DNA of 64,000 nucleotides from Secundilactobacillus pentosiphilus (GCF_002217985.1 NZ_BCMI01000002.1:1-64000); one strand, 5' to 3'. Numbered from the stretch's first letter, positions 16,226 to 26,474 are shown. Translations and numbers: made by a program. Notes: generated from the letters alone by a model not told the origin.

Positions 16226-16505
16226 TGTAAATTTAATACAGGATGCAATGAAGAGAAGAGTAGAGAAATTAGTAAGGTTGAAAAGCGACCATCGTTGGTG
16301 AAAGGATGGACCAGAACGTTTCTTGAAGATGAGCTCTGAGCAATTACCCAAAGTGAAAGCTTGCGGTACGTGGGAAGCACGATAAAATTCCGGGCATGTT
16401 TGTGCCTTAGAGGCAGCGATGGTAACACCGCTGCGAATAAATGGGTGGTAACGCGATTAGCAGTCGTCCCTGTACAGAATATTCTGTGCGGGGACGGCTT
16501 TTTTA
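16226..16505 (+). promoter_or_regulatory. T-box leader, predicted methionine specifier (ATG)
   Basis: The T-box antiterminator sequence GGGTGGTAACGCG is at 16443-16455. The terminator AGTCGTCCC/GGGACGGCT plus T-run is at 16462-16505. In Stem I, GAAGATGAGCTCTGAGC aligns base for base with GAACATCCCTTTTGAGC of the brnQ T-box; the ATC (Ile) position there is ATG (Met, 16329-16331) here. Uncharged tRNA-Met would stabilise the antiterminator and switch on the permease gene. Confidence 0.85.
16462..16505 (+). terminator. T-box terminator
   Basis: AGTCGTCCC/GGGACGGCT stem followed by T6; alternative to the T-box antiterminator fold. Confidence 0.85.
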
Positions 16506-16650
16506 TTTGGAAAGCGGGGAAATGAGATGCTTAAATGCAATTTAAAAATCACTTGGAACGATGTACAAACTGTTTCGTGTTGGAGCACCTGAGCAAGACA
16601 TTGCCTTTCTGGAATTATAAAAAGGGTTAGTGGCTTAAGGAGGTTAAAGT

Positions 16651-18039
16651 ATGTTAAAAACGGAAAAAATTCAGGTGAATAAGGATGGCACCCGCCGTGG
16701 CCTATCCAATGTTGCGGTTCAGATGATCGCGTTTGGCGGTTCGATTGGTACCGGACTCTTCTTGGGTGCCGGCAGTACGATTCACCGGACCGGTCCTTCA
16801 ATTTTACTAGTTTATTTAATCATTGGCGGTTTCTTCTTCCTCATGATGCGGGCCATTGGTGAAATGATGTATTCTGATCCGGATCAGCACACCTTTGTGT
16901 CATTCATCAGAAAGTACGTCGGTTCAGGAGTAGGTAAATTTGCTGAGTGGAGCTACTGGCTTGAATTAATTTTAGTGGCCAATGCCGAATTAATTGCCCT
17001 GTCAACCTACGTCAAGTTCTGGTTCCCGCATATTTCCGCTGGTCTAGTTCAACTGGGCTTCTGGGTAGCTTTAACCGGTGTTAACATCGCAATGGTCAGT
17101 TCGTTTGGTCACTCCGAAACGTTCCTGTCTGGCATTAAAATTTTGGCCATTATCGCCCTGATCATCGTCGGCATTTATTTGGTGTTCACGCATCACCAAA
17201 ACCCCGCTGGCACTCATGCCTCCTGGGGAAATTTAACCAACGGCTTCACAATGTTTCCAAACGGTTTCCACCAGTTCATCATGGCGTTCCCAATGGTCTT
17301 CTTCGCCTTTCAAGGCATGGAATTCGTTGGGATCACTACCGCTGAAACTAAGGATCCCAAACACGTTTTACCCAAAGCCATCAACCAAATTATTTTTAGA
17401 ATCCTGCTATTTTACATTGGTTCACTGATCGTCATCATGGCAATTACCCCATGGCGTTCACTGAATCCGGCTCAAAGTCCGTTTGTCCAAATTTTCACCC
17501 TTGCCGGATTGCCAGCTGCTTCTCAAGTGATCAACGTGGTGGTTATCGCCGCCGCAATGTCGACTCTGAACAGTTCTATTTTCTCAACGGGCCGTCACTT
17601 ATACCAACTGGCATTGGAATCACACGCTAAACAGATGAAGCCGTTTACCAAGGTTTCGACCAACGGCATCCCAATCGTCGCGGTACTCTTCTCAGCAGCC
17701 TGCATGCTGTTCGCCCCAATCATCAGTGCATTCAACGCGCTAAGCACGGCGTTCACCTTCATGGCCTCCGTTTCCAGTGACATTTACATTCTGGTCTGTA
17801 TCCTGACGATGGTGGCCCACTACAAGTACCGTCGTTCCGCGGACTTCCAAAACGATGGGTTCAAGATGCCTGGCTACAAGTGGTCTAACCCGCTCACAGT
17901 CGTTTTCTTTATCGCCATCTTTGCCAGCCTATTCTTCAGCCACGCGTCAACTTTGCCAGCTATCGGTGCCATCATTTGGGCGGTGGCGTTTAACCTGCTG
18001 CTTAAGCGCAGCGATGGTCTGAGCATTAAATACCAGTAA
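16651..18039 (+). CDS. APC family amino acid permease, T-box controlled
   Basis: 462 aa with 12 hydrophobic segments. The N-terminal region (VAVQMIAFGGSIGTGLFLGAG) and ETKDPKHVLPKAIN are typical of the APC amino acid transporter family (LysP/AroP/CycA-like). ATG 16651 behind AAGGAGG. The T-box leader with a predicted ATG specifier suggests methionine uptake, although homology alone does not give the substrate. It is monocistronic, with the bidirectional terminator at 18058-18100. Confidence 0.87.
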   Translation: MLKTEKIQVNKDGTRRGLSNVAVQMIAFGGSIGTGLFLGAGSTIHRTGPSILLVYLIIGGFFFLMMRAIGEMMYSDPDQHTFVSFIRKYVGSGVGKFAEWSYWLELILVANAELIALSTYVKFWFPHISAGLVQLGFWVALTGVNIAMVSSFGHSETFLSGIKILAIIALIIVGIYLVFTHHQNPAGTHASWGNLTNGFTMFPNGFHQFIMAFPMVFFAFQGMEFVGITTAETKDPKHVLPKAINQIIFRILLFYIGSLIVIMAITPWRSLNPAQSPFVQIFTLAGLPAASQVINVVVIAAAMSTLNSSIFSTGRHLYQLALESHAKQMKPFTKVSTNGIPIVAVLFSAACMLFAPIISAFNALSTAFTFMASVSSDIYILVCILTMVAHYKYRRSADFQNDGFKMPGYKWSNPLTVVFFIAIFASLFFSHASTLPAIGAIIWAVAFNLLLKRSDGLSIKYQ

Positions 18040-18057
18040 GACGCTTGAATTCAATTT

Positions 18058-18100
18058 AAAAAACCGCTAAAGCTCGTTCACTCAGCTTTAGCGGTTTTAT
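18058..18100. terminator. Bidirectional terminator between the permease and 6S-like RNA genes
   Basis: AAAACCGCTAAAGCT/AGCTTTAGCGGTTTT with A- and T-runs on both sides. It ends the permease transcript rightward and the small RNA leftward. Confidence 0.85.
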
Positions 18101-18107
18101 TATTCTG

Positions 18108-18299
18108 CTTGGATTTGACACAGCAAAATCTCTCTGGGAGACCACCTAGAAACGGGAGCTGTAGTTGAAAATACGCCTTACAAGTTATGGTATGAAAGGA
18201 AGTTTAGATAGAACTGCCGCTGCGCGTAGTTCTCCTGCTTATAGTTAGCCTTATCAGAGGGATTTTTAAATACGAAGTGCTTTTAAGTTAAGCGCTTAC
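18108..18299 (-). ncRNA. ssrS: Probable 6S RNA
   Basis: A leftward unit of about 190 nt between a promoter (18306-18335) and an intrinsic terminator, with no ORF. The 5' and 3' parts pair in a rod. The closing stem AAAATCcCUCU/AGAGaGAUUUU (18256-18266 with 18125-18135) has one mismatch, with further GCAC/GUGU and GCUU/AAGC pairs outside. Then comes a large central bubble, and an apical hairpin AGAACU/AGUUCU (18228-18233 with 18210-18215). Size and rod-with-bubble shape fit 6S RNA, the RNA polymerase mimic. As I recall, 6S genes in Bacillota are often near rarA, which lies 0.6 kb away. I identify it by architecture, not by sequence match. Confidence 0.6.
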
Positions 18300-18305
18300 A
18301 CTGTG

Positions 18306-18335
18306 ATTATAACACGGTTATTATGATGATGTCTA
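18306..18335 (-). promoter_or_regulatory. Promoter of the probable 6S RNA
   Basis: Leftward TAGACA, 18-nt spacer, TATAAT. Confidence 0.6.
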
Positions 18336-18493
18336 AAGTACAAGTTATCGTTTTTATTAGGATATCGTTACTTTCCACTTAAAAAGTACTGTTTGACCAC
18401 TACTGGCCTAGCAGAACGGCCACCTATGCCGTGTAAAATCATTATGTGTACTATTAGTTGTAAATTTAAAAATCAAAATGACTGCCTAATTTT

Positions 18494-18793
18494 CTAGTTA
18501 AAAATCACGTGATTGATTCCCATAATATTCATCACGTATAAAATGAGTACCAGTGCGTTGATGGCCGCTGACATCAAAATAATGCCGTAAGAAAACGTGG
18601 CTGTGAAGAAGCCAAAAAACATCGGGTTGCGAAACTTTTTTCGGTGAAACGTTAAGCTCCAGATGATCAAGATCAGGGTGGCTACAGCTTGAACAACGAT
18701 GCCGACAGCATAAACTGGCATTGAACCCACTTTGACCTGAAACAAATACGCCGCGAATGTTAGCACATCGATGAGAATTGTTAAAAATGCCAT
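18494..18793 (-). CDS. Small membrane protein, three segments
   Basis: 99 aa, not recognised. Three hydrophobic stretches at about 4-20, 26-46 and 59-92 (the last may be two short segments), with a basic loop FHRKKFRNP between them. ATG 18793 follows GGAGGG. It lies between the 6S-like RNA and rarA on the same strand, but rarA has its own terminator at 18885-18918, so it is probably transcribed alone. Confidence 0.6.
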   Translation of the reverse strand: MAFLTILIDVLTFAAYLFQVKVGSMPVYAVGIVVQAVATLILIIWSLTFHRKKFRNPMFFGFFTATFSYGIILMSAAINALVLILYVMNIMGINHVIFN

Positions 18794-18884
18794 GATTTAC
18801 CCTCCGTTTAAATTATCTGTCTATTATACACAATCTTCGTCTAAATGGGCGGAAATCACTCTTAATCAGTAGCTATTATCCGTT

Positions 18885-18918
18885 AAAAAAGTGCCCCCCT
18901 CTTTCGAGAAGGCACTTC
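18885..18918 (-). terminator. Intrinsic terminator of rarA
   Basis: Leftward AAGTGCC/GGGCACTT stem followed by T-run. Confidence 0.75.
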
Positions 18919-20244
18919 TCAGTTTTCATCATGTTGCTTGTGCCAAGCTTTGATTTGAGCGAGACGTTTTTTAAACCGATCTTCGTGGCCCTCATCCGTC
19001 GGAAAGTAGTATTCATGGCCATCCACAGATGGCGGCATGGTCTTCATCGTGGTCAGCTTATCTTTGGCGTTATGAGCCAGTTCGTAGCCCTTACCGTAAT
19101 CCAGATCCTTCATCAGTTTAGTCGGTGCATTGCGGATCTGTAATGGCACTGGATCATTAGCCGTTTGTTTCACATCTTTAGCAGCTGCTAAGCGTGCCTT
19201 ATAAATAGCGTTTGATTTCGGTGCTAACGACAGATATGTCACTGCTTCTGTTAGATGAACGTCACACTCCGGCATACCAAGAAATTGGCAGGCTTGAAAG
19301 ACGTTGATTGCGACGTTCAGTGCATTCGTATCTGCTAGACCAACATCTTCGCTGGCAAACCTCACTAACCGTCTGGCGATATACAGGGGGTCTTCCCCGC
19401 CGTCTAACATCCGTGAAAGCCAGTAAATGGCGGCGTCCACGTCGCTGTTGCGCATCGATTTATGCAGCGCTGAGATGATGTTGTAGTGCTCTTCACCGTT
19501 CTTGTCATAAAGTGAAAACTTTCTGGTGATCAACTGGCTGAGGTTATCCATAGTGACGGTTGTTTCATCATCCTGCTTATCGCCGTTCAGCACCGCCATC
19601 TCTAACGTATTTAAGGCAGTTCGAGCATCGCCATCAGCAAAATTAGCGATGGCTTGAATCTCATCATCGCTGATCTTGATAATTTGCTTGCCATAACCAG
19701 CGGGATTTTTGAGCGCGTTATTGAGCAACGTGACAATGTCTGTTTGCTTCAATTCATGCAGCACAAAAACTTTGCAGCGGGAAAGCAGTGCTGAATTAAT
19801 TTCAAACGACGGGTTCTCCGTGGTGGCCCCAATTAAAATAATGCTGCCCCGCTCCACGTATGGCAAAAAGGCATCTTGCTGGGCTTTATTGAAACGGTGA
19901 ATTTCGTCAATAAAGACCGTTGTGCGCTGACCAACTTCCCGGTCCAATTCCGCCTGCTTCATAATTTTCTTGATTTTGCTGATACTGCTATCCACGGCAC
20001 TGAAGCTCAAAAAACCGGAATGTGTTTTATGAGCGATAATTTCAGCCAGCGTCGTTTTTCCGACACCAGGCGGGCCCCAAAAGATCATTGATGAGACTTG
20101 ATCCGTTTCGATGATTTCACGCAGGATCTTGCCCTTGCCTAACAGGTGCTGTTGGCCGACAAACTGGTCTAAATTTTTGGGCCGCACCCGACTGGCAAGC
20201 GGAACGTTTTGCGACTGATTAGAAAAAAGCGATTCTTGATGCAT
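18919..20244 (-). CDS. rarA: Replication-associated recombination protein A (RarA/MgsA)
   Basis: 441 aa AAA+ ATPase that acts at stalled replication forks with the clamp-loader-like DnaX family. Visible features: N-terminal PLASRVRPKNLDQFVGQ, Walker A GPPGVGKTT, Walker B VFIDEIHRF, sensor 1 GATTENPSF, and SRC arginine finger region, then the C-terminal tetramerisation domain with RMLDGGEDPLYIARRLVRFASEDVGLAD. Start: ATG 20244 has AGGTGG 8 nt upstream; a GTG four codons earlier (20256) is an alternative. Full family length. Confidence 0.95.
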   Translation of the reverse strand: MHQESLFSNQSQNVPLASRVRPKNLDQFVGQQHLLGKGKILREIIETDQVSSMIFWGPPGVGKTTLAEIIAHKTHSGFLSFSAVDSSISKIKKIMKQAELDREVGQRTTVFIDEIHRFNKAQQDAFLPYVERGSIILIGATTENPSFEINSALLSRCKVFVLHELKQTDIVTLLNNALKNPAGYGKQIIKISDDEIQAIANFADGDARTALNTLEMAVLNGDKQDDETTVTMDNLSQLITRKFSLYDKNGEEHYNIISALHKSMRNSDVDAAIYWLSRMLDGGEDPLYIARRLVRFASEDVGLADTNALNVAINVFQACQFLGMPECDVHLTEAVTYLSLAPKSNAIYKARLAAAKDVKQTANDPVPLQIRNAPTKLMKDLDYGKGYELAHNAKDKLTTMKTMPPSVDGHEYYFPTDEGHEDRFKKRLAQIKAWHKQHDEN

Positions 20245-20337
20245 GAGTGACGCCACCTGCCTTCCTCTTCAGGGATAAAACCTATCTGTCTTAATTATAC
20301 ACGCCTCGTCCGAAGCCCGTTTCTTTTGAAGCCGTAC

Positions 20338-20371
20338 AAAAAAGGAGTCAGCCAGCTGGCCAACTCCTTTC
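20338..20371 (-). terminator. Intrinsic terminator of brnQ
   Basis: AAAGGAGTTGGCCA/TGGCTGACTCCTTT stem, then T6 read leftward. Confidence 0.85.
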
Positions 20372-20394
20372 AACTATAATAATGTCATATCTAA

Positions 20395-21801
20395 TTAGTG
20401 ATTGTGAACCTCTTCTGAGGCAACACTACGATGTGCTGCCAAGACGGGACGTAATACGTGAACGCCTAAGCCTAATACCAAACCAACTAAAGCAGGTACG
20501 ACCCAGTCCATGCCAAGGTTTGCGAATGGCAGAACGCTTTGCTGGAAACCAGCGAGTGCCTTACCAAATGCGCTTTGGCTGACAACTGCTGGGAATGCAG
20601 CCACCATGTCGAAGAAAGCGGGCACAGCAGTGAAAGCAACAACGAAGGCATAAACGACACCGTCACGATGGAACAGCGGTGAGAAGACTGACAACAAGAT
20701 CAGTACCATGGCAAATGGGTACAGGAACATGAGCATTGGTGTGGACCATGCGATGATGGTATCCAAACCGAAGTTAGCGGTTAAAAACGATGCCACACAC
20801 ATGAAGCCTAACCATTGACGGTAGCTAACACGACTGAAGTGTTTGTGGAAATCCTGTGCAAAAGCGGCAACCAAACCAATAGCAGTTGTCAAGCAGGTGA
20901 CAGTCAAAAGCGTTGCCAGCAATGCGTGACCAAAGGTACCTAAGTAGTAAGTAACCAACTGGTTAAAGGCAACCCCGCCATCTGCAGAAACTTTATATCG
21001 ACCTAAAGTCGTTGCCCCTAAGAAAATCAAACCAACGTAGATCACACCGATCATGCTGGTAGCGAGTACCCCAGCACGGGCAGTCACTTTAGCGTTGCTC
21101 TTTGGCGTTGTCTTACCAAGTTGACTAACGGCAGTAACAACGGTCACCCCAAAGGCTAAACCGGCTAAAGCATCCATTGTGTTATAACCTTGCAAGAAAC
21201 CGTTAAAGAAGGAAGCGTGCTGGTATGCAGTGGTAGCAGCCATCTTGCTGACGTTCCCCATTGGATGAGCAAAGCCCATTGCAAAGACGGCGAAAAGCAT
21301 TAACAGGAAAACCGGGTTAAGAACCTTACCAACACTAGTCATAACGTTAGATTCCTTGTATGAAACGAGGAAAGCAGCACCGAAGAAAAGAACTGAGAAA
21401 ACCAGTAGGCCAGCGTGCGCCCAGCTTGCAGGCAGCAGTGGCTGAACCCCAACTGAAAATGGAATCGTCGCCGTCCGGGGTGTCCCGAATAACGGACCGA
21501 TGGTGGCGTGAATCATGATCATAAATGCCAGTGCGAATGCTGGACCTAGAGGACGGCCAATGTCATAAACACCCTTTGAACGGGTAACGGCCACGGCCAG
21601 TACTGAAAGCATCGGCAACAGTACCGCGGTAACGAGAAAACCAACCGTTGCCATGCCCCAATGAGCACCGGCTAACTGCCCGAGATGAATTGGGAAAATC
21701 AAGTTCCCAGCACCGAAGAAAAGCCCGAATAGCATTGAGCTGATGACGAGATATTGTTTAACTGATAACGGTTTTGGATTTAAATCTTTGACCTGTTCCA
21801 T
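20395..21801 (-). CDS. brnQ: Branched-chain amino acid carrier (LIVCS family)
   Basis: 468 aa with 12 hydrophobic segments; Na+/H+-coupled uptake of Leu/Ile/Val. Family features include SSMLFGLFFGAGNLIFPIHLG near the N terminus and PALAFMI-type segments. The chosen ATG 21801 (MEQVKDLNPKPLS) follows GGAGGTCTTCAATC; an upstream in-frame start would add 25 residues without support. The leader is a T-box with an isoleucine specifier, which independently supports the substrate. It lies downstream of leuABCD on the same strand but has its own promoter. Confidence 0.92.
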   Translation of the reverse strand: MEQVKDLNPKPLSVKQYLVISSMLFGLFFGAGNLIFPIHLGQLAGAHWGMATVGFLVTAVLLPMLSVLAVAVTRSKGVYDIGRPLGPAFALAFMIMIHATIGPLFGTPRTATIPFSVGVQPLLPASWAHAGLLVFSVLFFGAAFLVSYKESNVMTSVGKVLNPVFLLMLFAVFAMGFAHPMGNVSKMAATTAYQHASFFNGFLQGYNTMDALAGLAFGVTVVTAVSQLGKTTPKSNAKVTARAGVLATSMIGVIYVGLIFLGATTLGRYKVSADGGVAFNQLVTYYLGTFGHALLATLLTVTCLTTAIGLVAAFAQDFHKHFSRVSYRQWLGFMCVASFLTANFGLDTIIAWSTPMLMFLYPFAMVLILLSVFSPLFHRDGVVYAFVVAFTAVPAFFDMVAAFPAVVSQSAFGKALAGFQQSVLPFANLGMDWVVPALVGLVLGLGVHVLRPVLAAHRSVASEEVHNH

Positions 21802-21927
21802 GATTGAAGACCTCCGTAATATGTGTATAATTGCTAAATAATTTGATGTTCGTTTGGAGCTGACTAATGTGTCCAATCTGACCTTCCACGGAAACCACCA
21901 CCTTTATGTGTTTGATACGCTATATAA

Positions 21928-22213
21928 ACTAAAAAGCACCCTTAATCCACATTCTGTGTGAACTAAGGGTGCTTCTGCACTGTACCACCTTATTTTGTTA
22001 TTTTATCGCTAAAATAACCTCTTCACGTACGGTCGCAAGGACGATACGCTAACTCGATAATGGGAGTGCCCAACGTACGTTACTTAAATTCGGTACGTCG
22101 CTCAAAAGGGATGTTCGCTGTTCAACTCTGGCTTCCTCTCACCAACCGAAGCTCGCTTACAGGTGCTGAACAGCTACTTAACTTTCTCATAGCGTTTTTT
22201 AATTTATTTAACA
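21928..22213 (-). promoter_or_regulatory. T-box leader of brnQ, isoleucine specifier (ATC)
   Basis: Read leftward: Stem I with GAACATCCCTTTTGAGC (specifier ATC at 22110-22112), T-box AAGGTGGTAC (near 21982-21990), and terminator AGCACCCTTA/TAAGGGTGCT at 21935-21973 with T5. Low charging of tRNA-Ile would favour antitermination and carrier synthesis. Confidence 0.9.
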
Positions 22214-22219
22214 GTCCTT

Positions 22220-22248
22220 ATACTACCCGCAGTAAATGAGATTGTCAA
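22220..22248 (-). promoter_or_regulatory. Promoter of T-box/brnQ
   Basis: Leftward TTGACA, 17-nt spacer, TAGTAT. Confidence 0.75.
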
Positions 22249-22302
22249 CATTAAATTTTAATCTTTTTGCCACCACATTCTTAGCGTGCCGATTTTAGCA
22301 CC

Positions 22303-22884
22303 TTAAAACTGCGGTATTTTAGCCTCATAGGCTTCAATCTGGTCTTCATACTGCATCGTAATGGCAATATCATCCAAGCCCTCAATGAACTTATGCTTCC
22401 AGAGCGGATCAATGTCAAAGCTGAACTTATGGTCGCCATAACGCACTTCTTGATTGGGCAGATCAACGGTAATTTTAGCATCCGCTGGTGCCGCTGCCAG
22501 AATCTCCCGCTGATCACGGGGCAAGGTAATGGCAAGAAAACCGTTTTTAGTACTGTTCATGTAGAAGATATCACTGAAGCCGCCGGCGATTACGGCCTTA
22601 AAGCCGTAGTCTTTAAGTGCCCAAACCGCGTGTTCACGAGAAGAGCCGCAGCCAAAGTTATCACCGGCAATTAAAATCTCGGCACCTTGACGTTCAGGCT
22701 TGTTCAAAATGAAGTCGGGATTTGGCTGACCATCTTTTTCGTAGCGCCAGTCAAAGAACAGGTGTCTGCCATAACCAACCTTCAGGATATTCTTTAAAAA
22801 CTGCTTAGGAATTAGCTGATCAGTATCAATATTATCCTTCATGATCGGTACTGAAGTACTTGTAATTGTTGTAATGGGTTCCAT
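22303..22884 (-). CDS. leuD: 3-isopropylmalate dehydratase small subunit
   Basis: 193 aa. It contains the swivelling domain of the aconitase-like isomerase that converts 2- to 3-isopropylmalate with LeuC. Features: [15 protein letters not shown] near the N terminus and [14 protein letters not shown] with the conserved GSSREH. Start and stop overlap with leuC as TAATG (1 nt), so the two subunits are translationally coupled. It is the last gene of leuABCD. Family-typical length. Confidence 0.96.
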   Translation of the reverse strand: MEPITTITSTSVPIMKDNIDTDQLIPKQFLKNILKVGYGRHLFFDWRYEKDGQPNPDFILNKPERQGAEILIAGDNFGCGSSREHAVWALKDYGFKAVIAGGFSDIFYMNSTKNGFLAITLPRDQREILAAAPADAKITVDLPNQEVRYGDHKFSFDIDPLWKHKFIEGLDDIAITMQYEDQIEAYEAKIPQF

Positions 22885-24260
22885 TATGCAATGCCTGCCT
22901 TTCTGATATCTACGAAGTGACCGTTGATGGCTGCCGCAGCAACCATTGCCGGACTGGCTAAATGCGTCCGTGAGCCAGCACCTTGACGGCCTTCAAAGTT
23001 TCGGTTAGACGTTGACGCGCAGTGAACGCCAGCCGGCACTTGGTCGGGATTCATGCCCAGACAAGCTGAACAGCCGGGTTCGCGCCAGTCACAGCCGGCA
23101 TCCTTGAAGATCTTGTCGATACCCTGCTTCTCGGCTTCTTCCTTGATGGTGCGAGAGCCCGGTACGACCAGTGCTGTCACTTGCGGTGCAATGTGGTGTC
23201 CCTTTAAAACGGAAGCGGCAATCTTCAGGTCGGACAAACGACCGTTGGTGCAGGAACCAAAGAAGGCAAATTCGATTGGGATCTCCGGTGCCGTTTGGCC
23301 CGGCTTAAGGCCAACGTAGTCGTAGGCTTTTTGATCGTCGGCATTTTTAATTTCTGGGAACGGCTGATCCACCGGTACGGCCATGCCGGGGTTGGTCCCC
23401 CAGGAAACAAACGGCGCCAAATCACTCACGTCAAAGTCCACGATCCGGTCAAAGGCCGATTCATCATCCGTGTAGTACTGCTGCCAGTATGCGATGGCCT
23501 TATCCATGTTCTTAGGCGCGTACTTCCGGCCGGCAACGTAGTCAAAGGTCGTTTGGTCAGGCCGAATCGTGCCCACCTTCGCGCCGCCTTCAATGGCCAT
23601 GTTGCTTAACGTCATCCGTTCTTCCATGCTCATCCGTTCAATGGTATCGCCGTAAAATTCTGCGGCATATCCAGTTCCAAACGAAACCCCTTCACGGGCA
23701 ATCAGACCCATAATGATGTCCTTAGCGTACACGCCTTTTGGCAGTTGCCCATGAATATGGATTCCCATCGTTTTAGGCTTTGTCTGCCAAATGGTTTGGG
23801 TGGCTAGAACGTGTTCCACTTCCGAAGTTCCGATACCAAACGCAATTGAGCCGAACGCACCGTGAGTAGCAGTATGCGAATCCCCGCAAACGATGACCAT
23901 TCCGGGCTGAGTCAGTCCTAATTGAGGCCCAATAACGTGGATGATACCCTGATCTTCATCACCCATACCGGCTAACCGAACGCCGAATTCCTTGGCATTT
24001 TTAGCTAAGGTGTCGATCTGTTTACGCGAAATTTCATCCTTAATGTTAAAGATATCCTTCGTCGGCACGTTGTGATCCATGGTTGCAAAAGTTTTGTCAG
24101 TTCGGCGCACTTTCCGGTGATTTTCACGTAGTCCTTCAAAGGCTTGCGGTGATGTCACTTCATGAAGCAAGTGCAGATCAACGTAAAGCAGCTGCGGATC
24201 CCCTTCTTTTCCCGTAATCACGTGCTGATTCCAAATTTTATCAAACATGGTTTGACTCAT
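22884..24260 (-). CDS. leuC: 3-isopropylmalate dehydratase large subunit
   Basis: 458 aa aconitase-family [4Fe-4S] subunit. Cluster ligands are visible as the Cys in FFGSCTNGR and the two in [25 protein letters not shown] is another family signature. It starts 20 nt inside the end of leuB (ATG 24260) and is coupled to leuD. Works with LeuD in leucine synthesis. Confidence 0.96.
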   Translation of the reverse strand: MSQTMFDKIWNQHVITGKEGDPQLLYVDLHLLHEVTSPQAFEGLRENHRKVRRTDKTFATMDHNVPTKDIFNIKDEISRKQIDTLAKNAKEFGVRLAGMGDEDQGIIHVIGPQLGLTQPGMVIVCGDSHTATHGAFGSIAFGIGTSEVEHVLATQTIWQTKPKTMGIHIHGQLPKGVYAKDIIMGLIAREGVSFGTGYAAEFYGDTIERMSMEERMTLSNMAIEGGAKVGTIRPDQTTFDYVAGRKYAPKNMDKAIAYWQQYYTDDESAFDRIVDFDVSDLAPFVSWGTNPGMAVPVDQPFPEIKNADDQKAYDYVGLKPGQTAPEIPIEFAFFGSCTNGRLSDLKIAASVLKGHHIAPQVTALVVPGSRTIKEEAEKQGIDKIFKDAGCDWREPGCSACLGMNPDQVPAGVHCASTSNRNFEGRQGAGSRTHLASPAMVAAAAINGHFVDIRKAGIA

Positions 24261-25311
24261 ATGAATGCCTGCTTTCCTTAATATGATTAATAATTGCTTT
24301 TGTCATTTCGGCAGTGGTGGCTTTCCCGCCTAAATCAGGGGTTACAATACCCGCTGCCACCGTTTGGTTGATGCCCTCAGTGATCTCAGCAGCCAGATCC
24401 GCCCGGTCAAATGAATGGGTCAGCATCATGGCCACTGACCGGATCATGGAGATCGGATCAGCGATCCCTTTACCGGCGATGTCGGGTGCCGAACCGTGAA
24501 TTGGCTCGTACAGTGACGGCCCGTCAGTCCCACGGCTCATGGAGGGAATGGTGCCGAGTGAACCGGTAGTTTCAGCCGCTTCGTCACTAAGAATGTCGCC
24601 AAACAGGTTTTCCGTCAGGATGACATCAAACTGACTCGGTGCAGAAATGATCTTCATTGAGGCTGCGTCCACGTAACTGGTATCGTAAGTGACTTCCGGA
24701 TATTCAGCGGCAATTTGAGCCACGATCTTCCGCCAGCGTTTACTGGTAGCCAGCACGTTGGCTTTATCAACCAGCGTCACGTGCTTCCGACGCTTCATGG
24801 CCATTTCGAAGGCCACGTGGGTGATCCGCTCGATTTCTTCGTTGGTGTACCGCATGGTATCCAGGGCGTAGTCAGCAGCGGTCTCGCGGGGAGTCCCAAA
24901 GTAGATCCCGCTGGTGAGCTCACGGACGATTACAAAATCGACGGGTTCAGTGTTTTTAAGCGGTGAGTATTTTTGCATCGCGGGACTGATTTCCGTTGGC
25001 CGAATGTTGGCGAACAAGTTGAGCGCTTTGCGAATCGCCAGCAGCCCCTGTTCCGGTGTCTTGGGGGCGCCATCCCACTTCGGCCCGCCAATAGCTGCTA
25101 ACAAAACGGCGTCGCTTTGCTGAGCGGTTTTCAACGTTTCGGCCGGCAATGGGTCGCCCGCTTGATCGATACCAGCACCGCCAAACGGTACCTCGTGAAG
25201 CTGGTAGTCAAAGCCCTGACCTTCACTGACTGCGGCTAACACCTTTAAGCCCGCGGCCATAATTTCTGGACCGATATAATCACCGGCAAGAACTGTAATA
25301 TTTGCTGTCAT
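24241..25311 (-). CDS. leuB: 3-isopropylmalate dehydrogenase
   Basis: 356 aa NAD-dependent decarboxylating dehydrogenase, third step of leucine synthesis. Features: [14 protein letters not shown] at the N terminus, substrate-binding arginines around [10 protein letters not shown], the catalytic Lys in [10 protein letters not shown], and [14 protein letters not shown] of the NAD pocket. The first residues use GDYIGPE where most homologues have GDGIGPE. It overlaps leuA by 4 nt (ATGA) and leuC by 20 nt. Confidence 0.96.
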   Translation of the reverse strand: MTANITVLAGDYIGPEIMAAGLKVLAAVSEGQGFDYQLHEVPFGGAGIDQAGDPLPAETLKTAQQSDAVLLAAIGGPKWDGAPKTPEQGLLAIRKALNLFANIRPTEISPAMQKYSPLKNTEPVDFVIVRELTSGIYFGTPRETAADYALDTMRYTNEEIERITHVAFEMAMKRRKHVTLVDKANVLATSKRWRKIVAQIAAEYPEVTYDTSYVDAASMKIISAPSQFDVILTENLFGDILSDEAAETTGSLGTIPSMSRGTDGPSLYEPIHGSAPDIAGKGIADPISMIRSVAMMLTHSFDRADLAAEITEGINQTVAAGIVTPDLGGKATTAEMTKAIINHIKESRHSYESNHV

Positions 25312-26474
25312 GATGCTTTCGCCTCGCTATATTTATTCATAATCACTCGAAGATCATCTTCCGAAACAATGTCGGTATGATCCGCCTTATCCTTGAAGTG
25401 CGGGAAAATCACTTTCATGTCATCACGATCAACGTTGAAGCCCATTTCGTTAAGCTTAGTCATCACAGCGTGTGAACCGGAAAGTTTACCCAGCGGCAAC
25501 GTGGTCTTATGGGCACCGACACATTCAGGCGTGAGGATCTCGTAGGTTTGCGGATTCTTCAGCATCCCGTCTTGGTGAATCCCGGATTCATGAGCGAAGG
25601 CGTTGGCCCCAACCACGGCTTTATTGTGCGGCACTGGCATTTCAGCAAACTCGCTGATCATGTCGCTGGTTCGCTTCGTTTCTGCCAACTTAATGTTGTC
25701 GGTTGCCTCGTAGTAGTCCTTGCGAACGTATAGCGCCGCTGCAACTTCTTCCAACGCTGCGTTGCCAGCACGTTCACCGATGCCGTTAACGGTGCCTTCA
25801 ATTCGAGTCGCGCCGTTTTCAATGGAAGCTAGGCTGTTAGCAACCGCCATGCCAAGATCGTCGTGGCAGTGAACTGAGAAGGTGTATTTGTCGAAATCAG
25901 TGACGTTTTCGCGGAGGTTCTTAAAGAGCTTGGCGAATTCGGCAGGGTTGGTATAACCGACAGTGTCCGGAATGTTGATCACGGTAGCCCCCGCAGCCGT
26001 TGCCGCGTTGATCGATTCAACCAGAAAATCAGGTTCGGTCCTGGTAGCATCTTCCGGTGAGAACTCTACGATGTCAAAGAACTGGTGCGCGTATGAAACG
26101 CAATCGGTGATTGCATCAATAACCTGCTGCTTTGTCATATGTAATTTGGAATCACGGTGGATCGGACTAGTTGCAATGAAAACGTGAACTTGTTTATGTA
26201 CAGCGTCAGCGGTTGCCTTTACACAGGCATCAATATCACCTTTTCGAGCCCGCGCCAAACCGGTAACACAGGTCTGCTTCACGGCACGTGATACTGCTTG
26301 AACCGCCTCAAAGTCACCCTTAGAAGCCACTGGAAAACCTGCTTCGATCACGTCAACACCCCATGCCTCAAGTTGTTTAGCGATCGCTACTTTTTCGTCA
26401 ATACTGAAGTTGACCCCAATGGTCTGCTCGCCATCGCGAAGCGTGGTATCAAAAAACTGAATCCGTTTAGTCAT
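25308..26474 (-). CDS. leuA: 2-isopropylmalate synthase
   Basis: 388 aa. It contains the catalytic TIM barrel of the DRE-TIM family ([46 protein letters not shown]). It is shorter than the roughly 510-aa enzymes and lacks the C-terminal LeuA dimer/regulatory domain, which binds leucine in feedback inhibition. Such short LeuA forms exist. Start ATG 26474 ([11 protein letters not shown]) with AAGGG upstream; longer starts would run through the attenuator hairpin. It overlaps leuB by 4 nt. Confidence 0.93.
   Translation of the reverse strand: MTKRIQFFDTTLRDGEQTIGVNFSIDEKVAIAKQLEAWGVDVIEAGFPVASKGDFEAVQAVSRAVKQTCVTGLARARKGDIDACVKATADAVHKQVHVFIATSPIHRDSKLHMTKQQVIDAITDCVSYAHQFFDIVEFSPEDATRTEPDFLVESINAATAAGATVINIPDTVGYTNPAEFAKLFKNLRENVTDFDKYTFSVHCHDDLGMAVANSLASIENGATRIEGTVNGIGERAGNAALEEVAAALYVRKDYYEATDNIKLAETKRTSDMISEFAEMPVPHNKAVVGANAFAHESGIHQDGMLKNPQTYEILTPECVGAHKTTLPLGKLSGSHAVMTKLNEMGFNVDRDDMKVIFPHFKDKADHTDIVSEDDLRVIMNKYSEAKAS

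Noticed and set aside
18108-18299. tmRNA, RNase P RNA or tracrRNA instead of 6S RNA
   Set aside because: Too short for tmRNA or RNase P, no tag reading frame, and no CRISPR repeat complementarity or cas genes.
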